The notes: generated by a model from the letters alone, not told the origin. A DNA stretch of 64,000 nt from Bacteroidota bacterium (GCA_021824145.1 JAKALM010000008.1:1-64000), one strand, 5' to 3'; positions 16,895 through 26,542 are shown, numbered from the stretch's first letter. Numbers and translations are program-made.

Positions 16895-18358
16895 TTAAAA
16901 TTGGAAGTAAATAAATTGTGATTTATTAAATACCCCCAAAAGTATTATAACTATGATAAGTGCGTAGTATGCTGTCCATCTAAACCAAATAGGTTTTGAT
17001 GAAATATAATTTATTATGCTAATCTTTCTTTGGCTAAATTGAATTATTTCTAAAATGACTATGGAAGTTAAGGCAACAATGAAATCATACATAGTAATAT
17101 TTAAAACTTTTAATAAACTCACTATGGATTGTAAATTATTAATTTGATCCATTTTATCAAAAAGATGATTAACTATATAAAAAGCATCAGATAAATTTTG
17201 CGCTCTAAAAAATATCCATGCAAAATCGACAAAAACAAACACTGAGATGATTTCTAATATTTTCAAAAGTAAAGGAAATTTATCAATGTATAATTTTCTT
17301 AAAATAATTTTCCGAGGTTTTGAAGTAACAATAGAGAAAATTAAATAAAATCCATGTAAAGCTCCCCAAATTACAAAAGTCCAATTTGCGCCGTGCCAAA
17401 GCCCGCTTACCATAAACACAAAAAACAAATTGAAATACCAACGCGGAATACTCACCCTATTCCCGCCAAGCGAAATGTACAAATAATCCTTAAACCATGA
17501 GGATAGAGAAATGTGCCATCTTTTCCAAAATTCTGAGATTGATTTTGAATAATATGGACTGTCAAAATTTTTCATCAATTTAAAACCCATTACTCTCGCA
17601 GCTCCAATAGCAATATCTGAGTAACCTGAAAAATCGCAGTATATTTGGAATGCAAAAAATATTGTTGCAATCAATAATTGAAATCCCACATAGTCATGTG
17701 GAGAATTGTAAACTTGATTAACAATTAAAGCAAGCCTGTCTGCAATTACAACTTTTTTGAATAAACCCCAAGCCATCAATTTTAATCCATCTACAACTCT
17801 TTTATATTCAAAAAAATGTTTTTCATAAAATTGGTGCAAAAGGTTCTGCGGCCTTTCAATTGGGCCAGCAACCAATTGAGGATAAAACATTACATACAGT
17901 GCATATATACCAAAATTGTGTTCAGCTTTTTGATGGCCTCGATATACTTCAATTGTATAGCTCATTGCCTGAAATGTGTGAAACGATAAACCTATAGGTA
18001 AAATAATATTGAGAGCCGGAATTTGTACACTTACCCCAAATGAATGAAAAAGAAAATTTAAATTGCTATCTATAAAGTTATAATATTTAAAAACTGCAAG
18101 AACACCAATATTGGCAATCAAACTTAGAATTAGGAACCATTTTCTGTTTGCACCGACTAATTTTTCAAGATAAATCCCTGCAAAATAATCTATAATAATT
18201 GTAAAGATTAGAATTAAAACATATATAGGTATAAATGCCATATAAAAATATATGCTGCTTACAAGCAGCAAAAGCCATCTTATTTTGTGCGGCAATACAA
18301 AATAAAGCGCCGTTACAAATAAAAAGAAAATGCCAAATTGAATCGAATTGAAAAGCAT
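16895..18358 (-). CDS. MBOAT-family O-acyltransferase (AlgI/DltB-like)
   Basis: The 487-residue polytopic membrane protein has the hallmark MBOAT motifs: PQLVAGPIERP, YCDFSGYSDIAIG, FWKRWHISLSSWF and GLWHGANWTFVIWG. The last contains the catalytic His. It should move an acyl group (usually acetyl) across the cytoplasmic membrane toward a surface polysaccharide. The adjacent upstream gene (21-bp gap) encodes an SGNH-type protein, matching the common MBOAT plus SGNH pairing that completes O-acetylation outside the membrane. An alternative ATG four codons upstream is in a different frame and was rejected. Confidence 0.92.
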   Translation of the reverse strand: MLFNSIQFGIFFLFVTALYFVLPHKIRWLLLLVSSIYFYMAFIPIYVLILIFTIIIDYFAGIYLEKLVGANRKWFLILSLIANIGVLAVFKYYNFIDSNLNFLFHSFGVSVQIPALNIILPIGLSFHTFQAMSYTIEVYRGHQKAEHNFGIYALYVMFYPQLVAGPIERPQNLLHQFYEKHFFEYKRVVDGLKLMAWGLFKKVVIADRLALIVNQVYNSPHDYVGFQLLIATIFFAFQIYCDFSGYSDIAIGAARVMGFKLMKNFDSPYYSKSISEFWKRWHISLSSWFKDYLYISLGGNRVSIPRWYFNLFFVFMVSGLWHGANWTFVIWGALHGFYLIFSIVTSKPRKIILRKLYIDKFPLLLKILEIISVFVFVDFAWIFFRAQNLSDAFYIVNHLFDKMDQINNLQSIVSLLKVLNITMYDFIVALTSIVILEIIQFSQRKISIINYISSKPIWFRWTAYYALIIVIILLGVFNKSQFIYFQF

Positions 18359-18379
18359 GTAAATTCAATTAAATTAATT

Positions 18380-19405
18380 TCAGAAAGTAATTTTGATTTT
18401 ATGGGATAAAAAATAAGGCGATTGAGTAGCATTAAAATATTTTTTTATTGGCAAACTGGGAGAGGCATTACTCAATTCTTTTTCATTTTTAATTAATGCC
18501 GTTAATTTGTAATTAATAAATTTTGAAAAATACTTTGCCCCAAAAGAATTGAGGTGCTCACTATCTGCAAAATAAGATTCAGCTAAATTTTCATTTGAAA
18601 AATCAAGCAGAATATTTTCTGATAAATATTTATTATAAAACTGATAATAATATCCCTTCATTAATTCAGAACTAATTCTTAAGTTTTTGTAAATGGGAGT
18701 AGCTAAAAGGATTAGTTTTAAGTTATGAAGTGCACAATACTCTGATATTAACAATAAATATTTTACTTGGTTTGGCGAATAATGAAAATTTATTTCATCT
18801 TCATTTTTTTGCTTTTTTATTCTTTCAATATCATCTTTTAATTTGTTGTAGTGAAGATCTATAAAATTGCCAAAGCCAGCCTGTTTAAAATCTTGTTTTA
18901 ATATAGATTTAATAGCTAACTTCAATGTGTTTCGATAAATTTCTGGGATTAACTTTGGAAGAGATTGAGGTTTGCTTTTAACTATTTCAAAAAAATCATC
19001 ACCATCCATTAAACAAAAATATTTTGGAAATTTTTCAACCATAAACTTATCATCATACGTCCATCGTTCTAAACTTAAGCCCAAATCATGATATCCAAAT
19101 CCTAATATTATAGTATTAATTTGAGGGTTAACCTCAACAAATTTTTTAAGTTTCAAATAGCTATAGATATATGCATCAGCACTTGAAGATATATTCACAA
19201 CCGATTTAATAATCGAATCATTAAGTGCACATTCAGTATGAGAATCGCCTAAAACTAAGATAGTGCGCGATTCTTTAATTTTAAAAATGGATTTGCTTTT
19301 AGAAATAATAAGCAGCTGAATAACGAGGCTTAAAGATAATACCCCTGCTAAAATGATTACGAATAATGAAACCCTTTTAATAAAATATTTCATTTGGGAA
19401 TTCAT
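18380..19405 (-). CDS. SGNH-like acyltransferase partner of the MBOAT protein
   Basis: The 341-residue protein has an N-terminal membrane helix (about 8-35). An extracytoplasmic SGNH-hydrolase-like domain follows, with block I GDSHTE at about 53-58 and the block V Asp-x-x-His of DSEHLNSFGAKYF near residue 280. The nucleophile Ser and the Asp/His pair are therefore present. By analogy with AlgJ/AlgX and DltD-type partners it would take the acyl group moved by the MBOAT protein and place it on a sugar. It sits just upstream of the MBOAT gene. Confidence 0.8.
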   Translation of the reverse strand: MNSQMKYFIKRVSLFVIILAGVLSLSLVIQLLIISKSKSIFKIKESRTILVLGDSHTECALNDSIIKSVVNISSSADAYIYSYLKLKKFVEVNPQINTIILGFGYHDLGLSLERWTYDDKFMVEKFPKYFCLMDGDDFFEIVKSKPQSLPKLIPEIYRNTLKLAIKSILKQDFKQAGFGNFIDLHYNKLKDDIERIKKQKNEDEINFHYSPNQVKYLLLISEYCALHNLKLILLATPIYKNLRISSELMKGYYYQFYNKYLSENILLDFSNENLAESYFADSEHLNSFGAKYFSKFINYKLTALIKNEKELSNASPSLPIKKYFNATQSPYFLSHKIKITF

Positions 19406-19490
19406 GAAAATTTATAAACTGCAAAAAAATATTTTAAATTAATTTCGATATTAATTGTTAAATAATTTTTACAAATTTTAGCTTAACATT

Positions 19491-20846
19491 TTATTTTATA
19501 ATCAAAAGTTTTTTTGAATCAAAAAATTTATTTGCTTCGATTTTATACAAATAGATTCCGCTGGAAAGCACTTTTGCATTCAATTTTATTTTATAACAAC
19601 CTGCTTTCTTAAAACTATTTTCTAGAATTTTAATTTTATTCCCCAACAAATCGTACAAACTAATTTTAACAAAAGTATCCTCGGGAATTGAAAATTCTAT
19701 AATGGTAGAAGGATTAAAAGGATTTGGATAATTTTGCTTTAATGAATATTCCCAATTATCAACAAAATTAATTTCGACAAATGAAGAATAATTAATAGAA
19801 CCATTAAAATCGATTTGTTTTAATCTATAATGTGAAATACCTTTAGTCGGTTTTTGATCAATAAAAAAATATTTAGTGGGAGAACTACAATTACCGGAAC
19901 CTTTAACAAAGCCTAACTTTTCCCAATTAAATCTATTTTCATTTTTACTTAATTCATTTTTTTCTACTTCGAATCCAAAGTTATTTAGTTCCGTTGCAGT
20001 CTCCCAATTTAATTGAATTTGTTTATTAACTATACTTCCTGAAAATTTAATAAGTTCAACCGGAGTTACGCTCTCATAATTTAGAACAGCATTAAAAATT
20101 TCTTGTACAAACTGAGGTGCAATTAATTCTGTTGCAGCAGAATTTGGATGATTGTCAGTTGAGTCCACTGCATATTTTAAAGGTAATGTTCCATCGTTTT
20201 CTACAAGTTTATGAAAGTAATCAAAGACAAAAACATTTTTAGGAAAATGCCCATACTCCATATCCAATCCATTAGCTAAAGTGTCCTTCGCCCAAGTGCA
20301 AAATTTATTTGATAGAGACGCTTCATTGCTATCAGTTTTATTTGCTAACATTGGTGCGTTAGTCCAAATAACAAAAAATTTATTTGGAAGTAATTCCATT
20401 TTTTTAATGAAGCTTCTCCAGTGCCATTTATAATTAAAAACAGATTTGCGGTCTGGTTCTAAAGTATCCGAAGCTGAGCCCCAGGAAGTCATACCAGAAC
20501 TAGGATAACATGATTTAATAATTATTAATCCATAATTTTCTAAATAAGGTCTAATGTCTGCAGTAGAATCTTGTCCATCAAAAATTTGATGCCATCTTAC
20601 CCACTCATTTGTCCATGGATTGATCGGCCAGTCTTCTTTTACAACCTTAAATTTATTTGCTGAAGTATAATTATGAGTTTGGTTGTAATTATCTATTTCT
20701 TGTGGAATGCTTGTATTACTTCCATTCGGTCCCCATATATAAGTCCCTGTTGAGTGAGCAAAAAAAATTCCATTTCTTAAATCAGGATTTTGCCCTAGGA
20801 GTAAATAATTAAAAAATAAAAACATTATAATAAAATTAAATTTCAT
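19491..20846 (-). CDS. Secreted SGNH-like protein with FN3-like module and T9SS tail
   Basis: The 451-residue protein starts with a signal peptide (cleavage near LLLGQ, residue 18). Residues about 22-250 look like a divergent SGNH-type domain. They begin with FFAHSTGTYIWG and contain DNHPNSAA near residue 230, which could supply the Asp-x-His pair. An FN3-like module (NWETATELNNFGFEV) and a T9SS type A tail (NYPNPFNPST, LSSGIYLYKI) follow, the same pair of modules as in the cohesin-like protein at 13382. It should reach the cell surface and may trim or transfer acyl groups on the exported polysaccharide (inference). Confidence 0.75.
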   Translation of the reverse strand: MKFNFIIMFLFFNYLLLGQNPDLRNGIFFAHSTGTYIWGPNGSNTSIPQEIDNYNQTHNYTSANKFKVVKEDWPINPWTNEWVRWHQIFDGQDSTADIRPYLENYGLIIIKSCYPSSGMTSWGSASDTLEPDRKSVFNYKWHWRSFIKKMELLPNKFFVIWTNAPMLANKTDSNEASLSNKFCTWAKDTLANGLDMEYGHFPKNVFVFDYFHKLVENDGTLPLKYAVDSTDNHPNSAATELIAPQFVQEIFNAVLNYESVTPVELIKFSGSIVNKQIQLNWETATELNNFGFEVEKNELSKNENRFNWEKLGFVKGSGNCSSPTKYFFIDQKPTKGISHYRLKQIDFNGSINYSSFVEINFVDNWEYSLKQNYPNPFNPSTIIEFSIPEDTFVKISLYDLLGNKIKILENSFKKAGCYKIKLNAKVLSSGIYLYKIEANKFFDSKKLLIIK

Positions 20847-20963
20847 TATTACTTCCTTTATTTAAAAAGTTATAATATAGATTTTCGGAAAGTAATTTTT
20901 CGGATTGAATAATTGCTAATTGATATTATAATAATTATTCTCTATCAACTTAAATTATTTAAA

Positions 20964-20983
20964 TTATGAAAGATTTTTCATAA
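20964..20983. other. AT-rich stem-loop between nadE-like and SGNH/T9SS genes
   Basis: TTATGAAA at 20964-20971 pairs with TTTCATAA at 20976-20983 around a 4-nt loop, 22 bp after the nadE-like stop codon. It may slow transcription or protect mRNA, but there is no clear T tract, so it is not called a terminator. Confidence 0.4.
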
Positions 20984-21004
20984 TAACTTTTAACGAACAC
21001 TTAG

Positions 21005-21985
21005 CTATTGAGTTTCTTCGGAAATTACATCAATCGGATTTTTTCTCAAATATTCTGTCGTATTTTTCTTTCTTATTATATCGTCAATAACATTTTCGAC
21101 TTGATCAATCGTAAGATTTAATTCTTCAGCAATTATCTCTTTCTCAATATTATTTTCCCAACCAAACCAAATCCTATCTAATAAGTAAAAAGGCACCCTG
21201 AAGAAAAATTCTTCTTGTGTTTGTTCTGCACTGTAAGTATCTGAAGTAGGTACTCGATCTTTTATTTCAATTGGAATCTTTAGATAATCCGCAAGCTGAT
21301 AAACCTGTGTTTTAAATAAATGTTTTATTGGACGTAAGTCAGACCCGCTGTCACCATATTTAACAAAGAATCCTTGATCGTGTTCATTTTTATTAGGTGT
21401 TCCAATTACAGCATAATTTCTTGATTCCGCATGATAGTAAAGCATGCTCATTCTGCAGCGCTGTTTAAAATTAGATGCAGCTACAATTTGTAAATATTCA
21501 TTTAGCGAAAGCCTTACTTTTTTTGATTCTCCTTCTGGTGAAATAATTTCAAGATAAAATAAATTAAAACTATTTCTATTTAGCAGATTATTAGGTAGTG
21601 TTATCTTCATTTTATAGGATGAGTTGAATTCTGGGAAAATTTTTTTTACAGCTTCATCTCTTCTTTGGTAACACTTAAAACCAGTTAAAGCATCAGTTAA
21701 ATTTTCAATAATATATTTAACACCAACAATTTCTAATAATTTCTTTACAAGAGGAATGTTTTCATCACTTGATTCTTTTTCCGGAAGCATTATTGCAATT
21801 ACTTTATCACTTCCTAAAGCTTTTGCAGCTAATGTTAAAACTACTGATGAATCAACTCCGCCGCTTACTCCAACTACTCCGCCGCGTTTTTTTAAAATAT
21901 TAAATACTGAATTTCTAATACTTTCAATAATTCTTTCAGATTCTTCTTTGGGATTTATAAGTATTGAGTCTTTTGTAAAATTCAT
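21005..21985 (-). CDS. NAD synthase-like ATP-pyrophosphatase
   Basis: The 326-residue protein belongs to the NadE family of ammonia-dependent ligases. It has the PP-loop SGGVDSS at 41-47, GTPNKNEHDQGFFVKYGD, and the PIKHLFKTQV segment. It is about 50 residues longer than a typical ammonia-dependent NadE because of an insert at about 120-170. The usual C-terminal active-site segment is replaced by PTSDTYSAEQTQEEFFF. There is no glutaminase domain. The gene is embedded between polysaccharide genes, next to an acyl-CoA ligase and an asparagine-synthetase-like gene. It may therefore amidate a carboxylated sugar or ACP-bound intermediate rather than make NAD (inference). Housekeeping NadE activity is not excluded. 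Confidence 0.75.
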   Translation of the reverse strand: MNFTKDSILINPKEESERIIESIRNSVFNILKKRGGVVGVSGGVDSSVVLTLAAKALGSDKVIAIMLPEKESSDENIPLVKKLLEIVGVKYIIENLTDALTGFKCYQRRDEAVKKIFPEFNSSYKMKITLPNNLLNRNSFNLFYLEIISPEGESKKVRLSLNEYLQIVAASNFKQRCRMSMLYYHAESRNYAVIGTPNKNEHDQGFFVKYGDSGSDLRPIKHLFKTQVYQLADYLKIPIEIKDRVPTSDTYSAEQTQEEFFFRVPFYLLDRIWFGWENNIEKEIIAEELNLTIDQVENVIDDIIRKKNTTEYLRKNPIDVISEETQ

Positions 21986-22024
21986 TTTTCCCTCTTTTGA
22001 ATTAAACTAGTTTTGGTTCGAAAT

Positions 22025-23611
22025 TTATTGTACTAACATTGTCTCAGATTTTAAAATCTTCTTATCAACTTTTCCATTCGGGCTTTTGGGAAGTTCTGCA
22101 ATAAACTCAACATATTTTGGTACCATAAATGATTCCATATTTTTCATGCAAAACTGTAAAATATAGTTTTGATCGATTTCGATATTTTCTTTTTTTACAA
22201 TATAAGCTTTGACTGCTTGCCCAAGAATCTCATCCGGAACACCAATAACTGCAGCCTCTGCCACTCCTTGAATAGAACAAAGAATATTTTCAATTTCTTT
22301 CGGACTGATTCTTTCACCTTTAGACTTTATCATATCGTCTTTTCTACCAAGGAAATATAAATACCCATCTTCATCTTGCTTAAATAAATCTCCTGTATAT
22401 AAAAGTGTTTCACCTTGAATTTTTCCCTGCCTATATACTTTCTGTGTTAATTCTGGTGAATTCCAATAACCCCGCATAACGTTGGAACCTCTGACTACAA
22501 GCTCTCCAATTTCGCCTGGCTTTACATCATTATTATTCTCATCTACTAAAAACACCTCACAATTTGGTATAGCTTTGCCAACTGATCCAGGGCGTTTTTG
22601 TATTTGATCTGAAGGTAAATAGGAAATACGCTTGCACTCAGTTAAACCATACATCGAAAATATTTTTACATGGGGGAAAAATTGATTAAATTTTTGTATA
22701 TGTGGAATTGGGAATGCTGCTCCTGTATTTGTAATATATCTTAGAGAATTCAATTTATACTTTTCTAATTCTTTCATCTTTAATAAAAGTGCAACAATTG
22801 TTGGTACTATTGGAAAACCACTTACTTTTTCTTCTTCAATTGTTTGCAAAATTTTTAACGGAAACATAAATGAGGTTTCTAAAATTAACTTCCCCCCAAA
22901 CATTACACTCATTATCATTTGATACAAACCATAATCAAATGAAAGCGGGAGTACATTTAATATTATATCTTCCGGTGTATTTTCTAGATATTCAATTATG
23001 CTTCTTGCTGCAGAAATCATATTAATATGAGAACTTATAACTCCCTTAGGCTCACCAGTAGAACCGGAAGTATAGATTAATGTTGCAAGATCGTAATCAA
23101 TTATTCTTTCCATTTGTGAATTTAATTTTTTAGTGGCGCTAACTTGCTGGCATTCAATCAATTCATTAAAACTAAAATTATTGATATCATCAATTACAGC
23201 TCCAACCCAAATTATTTTCTTATCTTTATTATGAAAATTGATTGCTTCTAAAACAACATCGTATTTTCTTGAATGTGTAATTATTATTTTTGCACCAGAA
23301 TCTTTTAGTATATAATCCAATTTTCCAGATTTCATTAATGGATTAAGTACAACAAAAGCCCCACCAGCTTTAAGCACACCCCAAATAGAAATTATAGTTT
23401 CGACTGAATTGTCTAAAAAAATAATTACGCGGTCGTGCCTATTTAATCCTAATTCCATTAACGAATTTGCCAACTGTGTTGATCTGTTATTTATTTCCGA
23501 ATAAGTAAGTCGCTGGTTATTAAATATAAGCGCTTCTTTATTGGGATATTTTTCTGCATTATTTAATAGAAAACCATGCAGAAGCCTTGGTTGAAAAATA
23601 TTTGCTTCCAT
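22025..23611 (-). CDS. Acyl-CoA ligase / acyl-ACP synthetase (AMP-forming)
   Basis: This 528-residue ANL-superfamily enzyme has the adenylate-binding P-loop YTSGSTGEPKG at 180-190, GYWNSPELT, YTGDLFKQDEDGYLYFLGRKDD and the catalytic lysine near the C-terminus (SPNGKVDKKIL). It activates a carboxylic acid as acyl-AMP. The nearby ACP gene suggests transfer to a phosphopantetheine arm. The overall sequence resembles the ligases of exosortase-A-associated polysaccharide loci. It sits 25 bp after the asparagine-synthetase-like gene and 39 bp before the nadE-like gene. Confidence 0.88.
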   Translation of the reverse strand: MEANIFQPRLLHGFLLNNAEKYPNKEALIFNNQRLTYSEINNRSTQLANSLMELGLNRHDRVIIFLDNSVETIISIWGVLKAGGAFVVLNPLMKSGKLDYILKDSGAKIIITHSRKYDVVLEAINFHNKDKKIIWVGAVIDDINNFSFNELIECQQVSATKKLNSQMERIIDYDLATLIYTSGSTGEPKGVISSHINMISAARSIIEYLENTPEDIILNVLPLSFDYGLYQMIMSVMFGGKLILETSFMFPLKILQTIEEEKVSGFPIVPTIVALLLKMKELEKYKLNSLRYITNTGAAFPIPHIQKFNQFFPHVKIFSMYGLTECKRISYLPSDQIQKRPGSVGKAIPNCEVFLVDENNNDVKPGEIGELVVRGSNVMRGYWNSPELTQKVYRQGKIQGETLLYTGDLFKQDEDGYLYFLGRKDDMIKSKGERISPKEIENILCSIQGVAEAAVIGVPDEILGQAVKAYIVKKENIEIDQNYILQFCMKNMESFMVPKYVEFIAELPKSPNGKVDKKILKSETMLVQ

Positions 23612-23636
23612 ATTGTTCTAATTAATTGTTTAAATT

Positions 23637-25643
23637 TTATTTTGTTGTAATAGCGGTTGCTTCAGATTCTATAAGAGTTCTTCTATCGAATGTAATGTTG
23701 AATGTTTCTGGCTTAATTAATTTTGAATGGAAATTTTCAATAAAAATATTGGACAATATTTGAGATGATAAAATACCGACTAAAGCCATATTATCGAATT
23801 CACTAGCTTCATTTTGCTGAGATAATTTTTGTTTTAATTTTGTTACCATCACATGATTAAAAAGATTTAACTTTTTAATACTTTCTTCTGATAAATATTC
23901 ATCTACATACTTTAAATTATTTTTTAATAAACTATTTCTTATAGGTGCTCGATAAGGGTGTTTTGGCCTTTCCAAAATATTTTGGGGAATTATATCCTTA
24001 TATACTTTTTTCAAAATAAATTTTTCATTTAATCCTCTTATCTTAAAATATGAAGGAACTTTTCCTAAAAATTCAATCAACCTGTAATCTAAATATGGCA
24101 TTCTAATTTCAAGTGAATGCGCCATAGCAACACGATCGCCCTGTGATGAAAGTAAATAATTAGAAAGAAAAATTTTCATCTCTAAATATTGTGCTTTCGA
24201 TAATGAATCCCAGTTAAAATAATCTTTTGGAAGAATTTCTTTCAACTCTAAATAAGGATCATAGCCTTGATATGCATTTGAAATATCTTCACTAAAAAAT
24301 CTTTTTATTCTGGATGTGTTTTGCCAACGAACAATGTGTGAGAAAAAAGGATCATTTGGATTTTCAATTCCTAATTTGAAAAATGATTTTAAACTTGCTC
24401 TGCTTTTAGGATCTTTAAAAATGTAAGGATAAAGCCGTTCGAGTAAACGCGGGCGCATGTTTGAATTAGGGAATTTTGACCAAAAAGCTCTAATTAATGT
24501 TTCCTTAAAAATGTTATAACCGCCAAAGATTTCATCAGCACCTTCGCCGGTTAATACAACTCGAAATCCGTTTTGATGAACCAATTTTGAGAGCATGAAC
24601 AAAGGAACTGGCGATAATCTTAGAAGAGGAATTTCACAATGCCAAATTACTTCAGGAAGCAGCTCGCCAATTTTTTTGTTAGTTGCAAAGATTTCGCTAT
24701 GATTTACGTTTAGATTAGAAACCATTTCCCTTTGATATTCGCCTTCATCAAAATCTTTTTCTTCAAATCGAATTCCAAATGTTCTTAATTCATTATTGAA
24801 ATTTTTTTTGACAATAGCAGCAATACCCGAAGAATCTAATCCACCACTTAGATAACACCCAACCGGCACATCAGCTCGTAAACGAATATTTACTGCATCT
24901 AGGATTAATTCTTTAGAAAACCAGGCAATGTCATCAATTTTATAATTAATTTCGTTGTTTGAGTTTGCAAATTCAAAATCCCAGTATTTATTAATTGAAA
25001 TTAAATTTTTCTTCAACTTGATATAATATCCAGCTGGAAGTTCTTTAATGTCTTTAAATATTGTTCGCCCAGGAAGTGTTGTCCAAAAAGTGAAAATTTG
25101 ATTGAGCGAAATAAAATCAATATTGCGGCTAATCTCATTATTTATGAAAATTGCTTTTATTTCTGAAGCAAAATAAAATTGATTTTTATATATAGTGTAA
25201 AACAATGGTTTCTTACCAACACGATCTCTAGCAATAAAAATTTCTTTTGTTATTGAATTCCAAATTGCAAAAGCAAATTGGCCGTTGAGTTTATTCAAAC
25301 AATTTTCTTTTTCGTCTTCATAAAGGTGAAGAATTACTTCGGTATCGGTAAGGGTATAGAATTTATGTCCATTTTCAATAAGGTTGCGCCTAAGCTCAAT
25401 GTAATTATAAATTTCTCCATTGAAAACTATCCATAAATTTTTATTTTCATTATGGATCGGCTGCGTTCCTTCAAACAAATCAATAATACTTAATCTTGTT
25501 TGAGTAATGCCTGCCCAATCATCAATATAAATTCCGGACTCGTTTGGCCCTCTATGCCTTAAGCAGGAGGTCATCCTTCCCAAAGAATTTGTAGATAATG
25601 GTATTGGCTCTTTTAAATTAATTATCCCAGCTATACCGCACAT
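23637..25643 (-). CDS. Asparagine synthetase-like glutamine amidotransferase
   Basis: The 668-residue protein has both asparagine synthetase B domains. The class II glutaminase domain has catalytic Cys2 (MCGIAG) and RLSIIDL/FNGEIYNY motifs. The ATP-pyrophosphatase domain has the PP-loop SGGLDSS at 266-272 and GEGADEIFGGY. It moves glutamine nitrogen onto an adenylated carboxylate. In surface-sugar loci this family is usually not for free asparagine but for amide formation on an intermediate. The gene overlaps the upstream ACP gene by 13 bp, suggesting translational coupling and joint function. Confidence 0.9.
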   Translation of the reverse strand: MCGIAGIINLKEPIPLSTNSLGRMTSCLRHRGPNESGIYIDDWAGITQTRLSIIDLFEGTQPIHNENKNLWIVFNGEIYNYIELRRNLIENGHKFYTLTDTEVILHLYEDEKENCLNKLNGQFAFAIWNSITKEIFIARDRVGKKPLFYTIYKNQFYFASEIKAIFINNEISRNIDFISLNQIFTFWTTLPGRTIFKDIKELPAGYYIKLKKNLISINKYWDFEFANSNNEINYKIDDIAWFSKELILDAVNIRLRADVPVGCYLSGGLDSSGIAAIVKKNFNNELRTFGIRFEEKDFDEGEYQREMVSNLNVNHSEIFATNKKIGELLPEVIWHCEIPLLRLSPVPLFMLSKLVHQNGFRVVLTGEGADEIFGGYNIFKETLIRAFWSKFPNSNMRPRLLERLYPYIFKDPKSRASLKSFFKLGIENPNDPFFSHIVRWQNTSRIKRFFSEDISNAYQGYDPYLELKEILPKDYFNWDSLSKAQYLEMKIFLSNYLLSSQGDRVAMAHSLEIRMPYLDYRLIEFLGKVPSYFKIRGLNEKFILKKVYKDIIPQNILERPKHPYRAPIRNSLLKNNLKYVDEYLSEESIKKLNLFNHVMVTKLKQKLSQQNEASEFDNMALVGILSSQILSNIFIENFHSKLIKPETFNITFDRRTLIESEATAITTK

Positions 25644-25906
25644 TTTTTTATCACTTCAGAAATATGATTTAATTTTTGATTAATATAGTTATTGAGCTTT
25701 GTAAGTGAGGAAAAATTTTCTGGTATGATTTCTTCATCTTTCACGGTAATATTAAATGTTTCTTCAACATAACATACAAGCTCCAAAATTCCTGTTGAAT
25801 CAATAATTCCTTTTTCAAAAAAATCAGTATCGAAGTCAAGTAAGTTGCTTTTACCAAAAAGGAAATTATTAACCACAAAATTTTTGAGATTTTCAATTTG
25901 TTCCAC
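25631..25906 (-). CDS. Acyl carrier protein
   Basis: This small acidic 91-residue protein has the ACP helical pattern. The phosphopantetheine attachment Ser is S37 in GIIDSTGILELV, where the usual D-S-L is D-S-T. The context EKGIIDS and the downstream VEETFNI helix fit carrier proteins. It is not next to fatty-acid synthesis genes. It overlaps the asparagine-synthetase-like gene and neighbours an AMP-forming ligase, so it probably carries an acyl or aminoacyl group used to decorate the polysaccharide or its precursor. GGAGG lies a few bases upstream of the start. Confidence 0.88.
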   Translation of the reverse strand: MEQIENLKNFVVNNFLFGKSNLLDFDTDFFEKGIIDSTGILELVCYVEETFNITVKDEEIIPENFSSLTKLNNYINQKLNHISEVIKKCAV

Positions 25907-25948
25907 GATTACCTCCCATTTTTTATATATCTTTTTATCAAATAATAG

Positions 25949-26542
25949 CTAAGAAACTGTCCAGGGAAATCTTCCCTCATAACCTTTTACATAAATATTA
26001 TCTTCTTCAACAAGTGTTTTAATTTTTTCTTTAAATTCGCGGTTAGGAGAATCAAATTCTTTATAATCAAAAACAGGGCTTTTATTTGTTGCATCTTTAT
26101 GATGTTGAATAAATTCATCAAACTTTTGATAAACTCTTGCTGGTACACCAGCAACGCAAGAGTTTGGAGGAATATTTTTATTTACTACCGAACCAGCCGC
26201 TACCATTACATTTGGACCAATTGTAACCCCTGGAAGTACGATTACATTCGTTCCGAGAAAACAATTGTCCTTAATTTCAACTTTCCCAATTCTTGTAAAA
26301 CCATTAGTAAATTTAAAAGTTGTTGCATCATGTGCAAGAATCAGAACTCCATTGCTCAGCGAACAATTATTTCCGATGCTTATTAAGTATGGATATCTTT
26401 CATCAATTACAACGCTTGGCATTATTGTTACATTTTCGCCAATCTTTAATCCATTATTTATATTTCTTTGTAATTTGTTTAAATACCTTTTATACTTTAT
26501 AAATGAGTTTAACTTTGTCAATATTTTAATTATCAATTTCAT
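25949..26542 (-). CDS. Left-handed beta-helix (hexapeptide) acyltransferase
   Basis: The 197-residue protein has hexapeptide repeats from about residue 35 to 130 (GENVTIMPSVVI, IGNNCSLSNGVLILAHD, TNVIVLPGVTIGPNVMVAAG) and the family ending VAGVPARVY. The N-terminal 30 residues are basic and hydrophobic and may associate with the membrane. It should acetylate a sugar hydroxyl or amine using acetyl-CoA in the cytoplasm. The acceptor is unknown. It lies 42 bp upstream of the ACP gene. Confidence 0.87.
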   Translation of the reverse strand: MKLIIKILTKLNSFIKYKRYLNKLQRNINNGLKIGENVTIMPSVVIDERYPYLISIGNNCSLSNGVLILAHDATTFKFTNGFTRIGKVEIKDNCFLGTNVIVLPGVTIGPNVMVAAGSVVNKNIPPNSCVAGVPARVYQKFDEFIQHHKDATNKSPVFDYKEFDSPNREFKEKIKTLVEEDNIYVKGYEGRFPWTVS

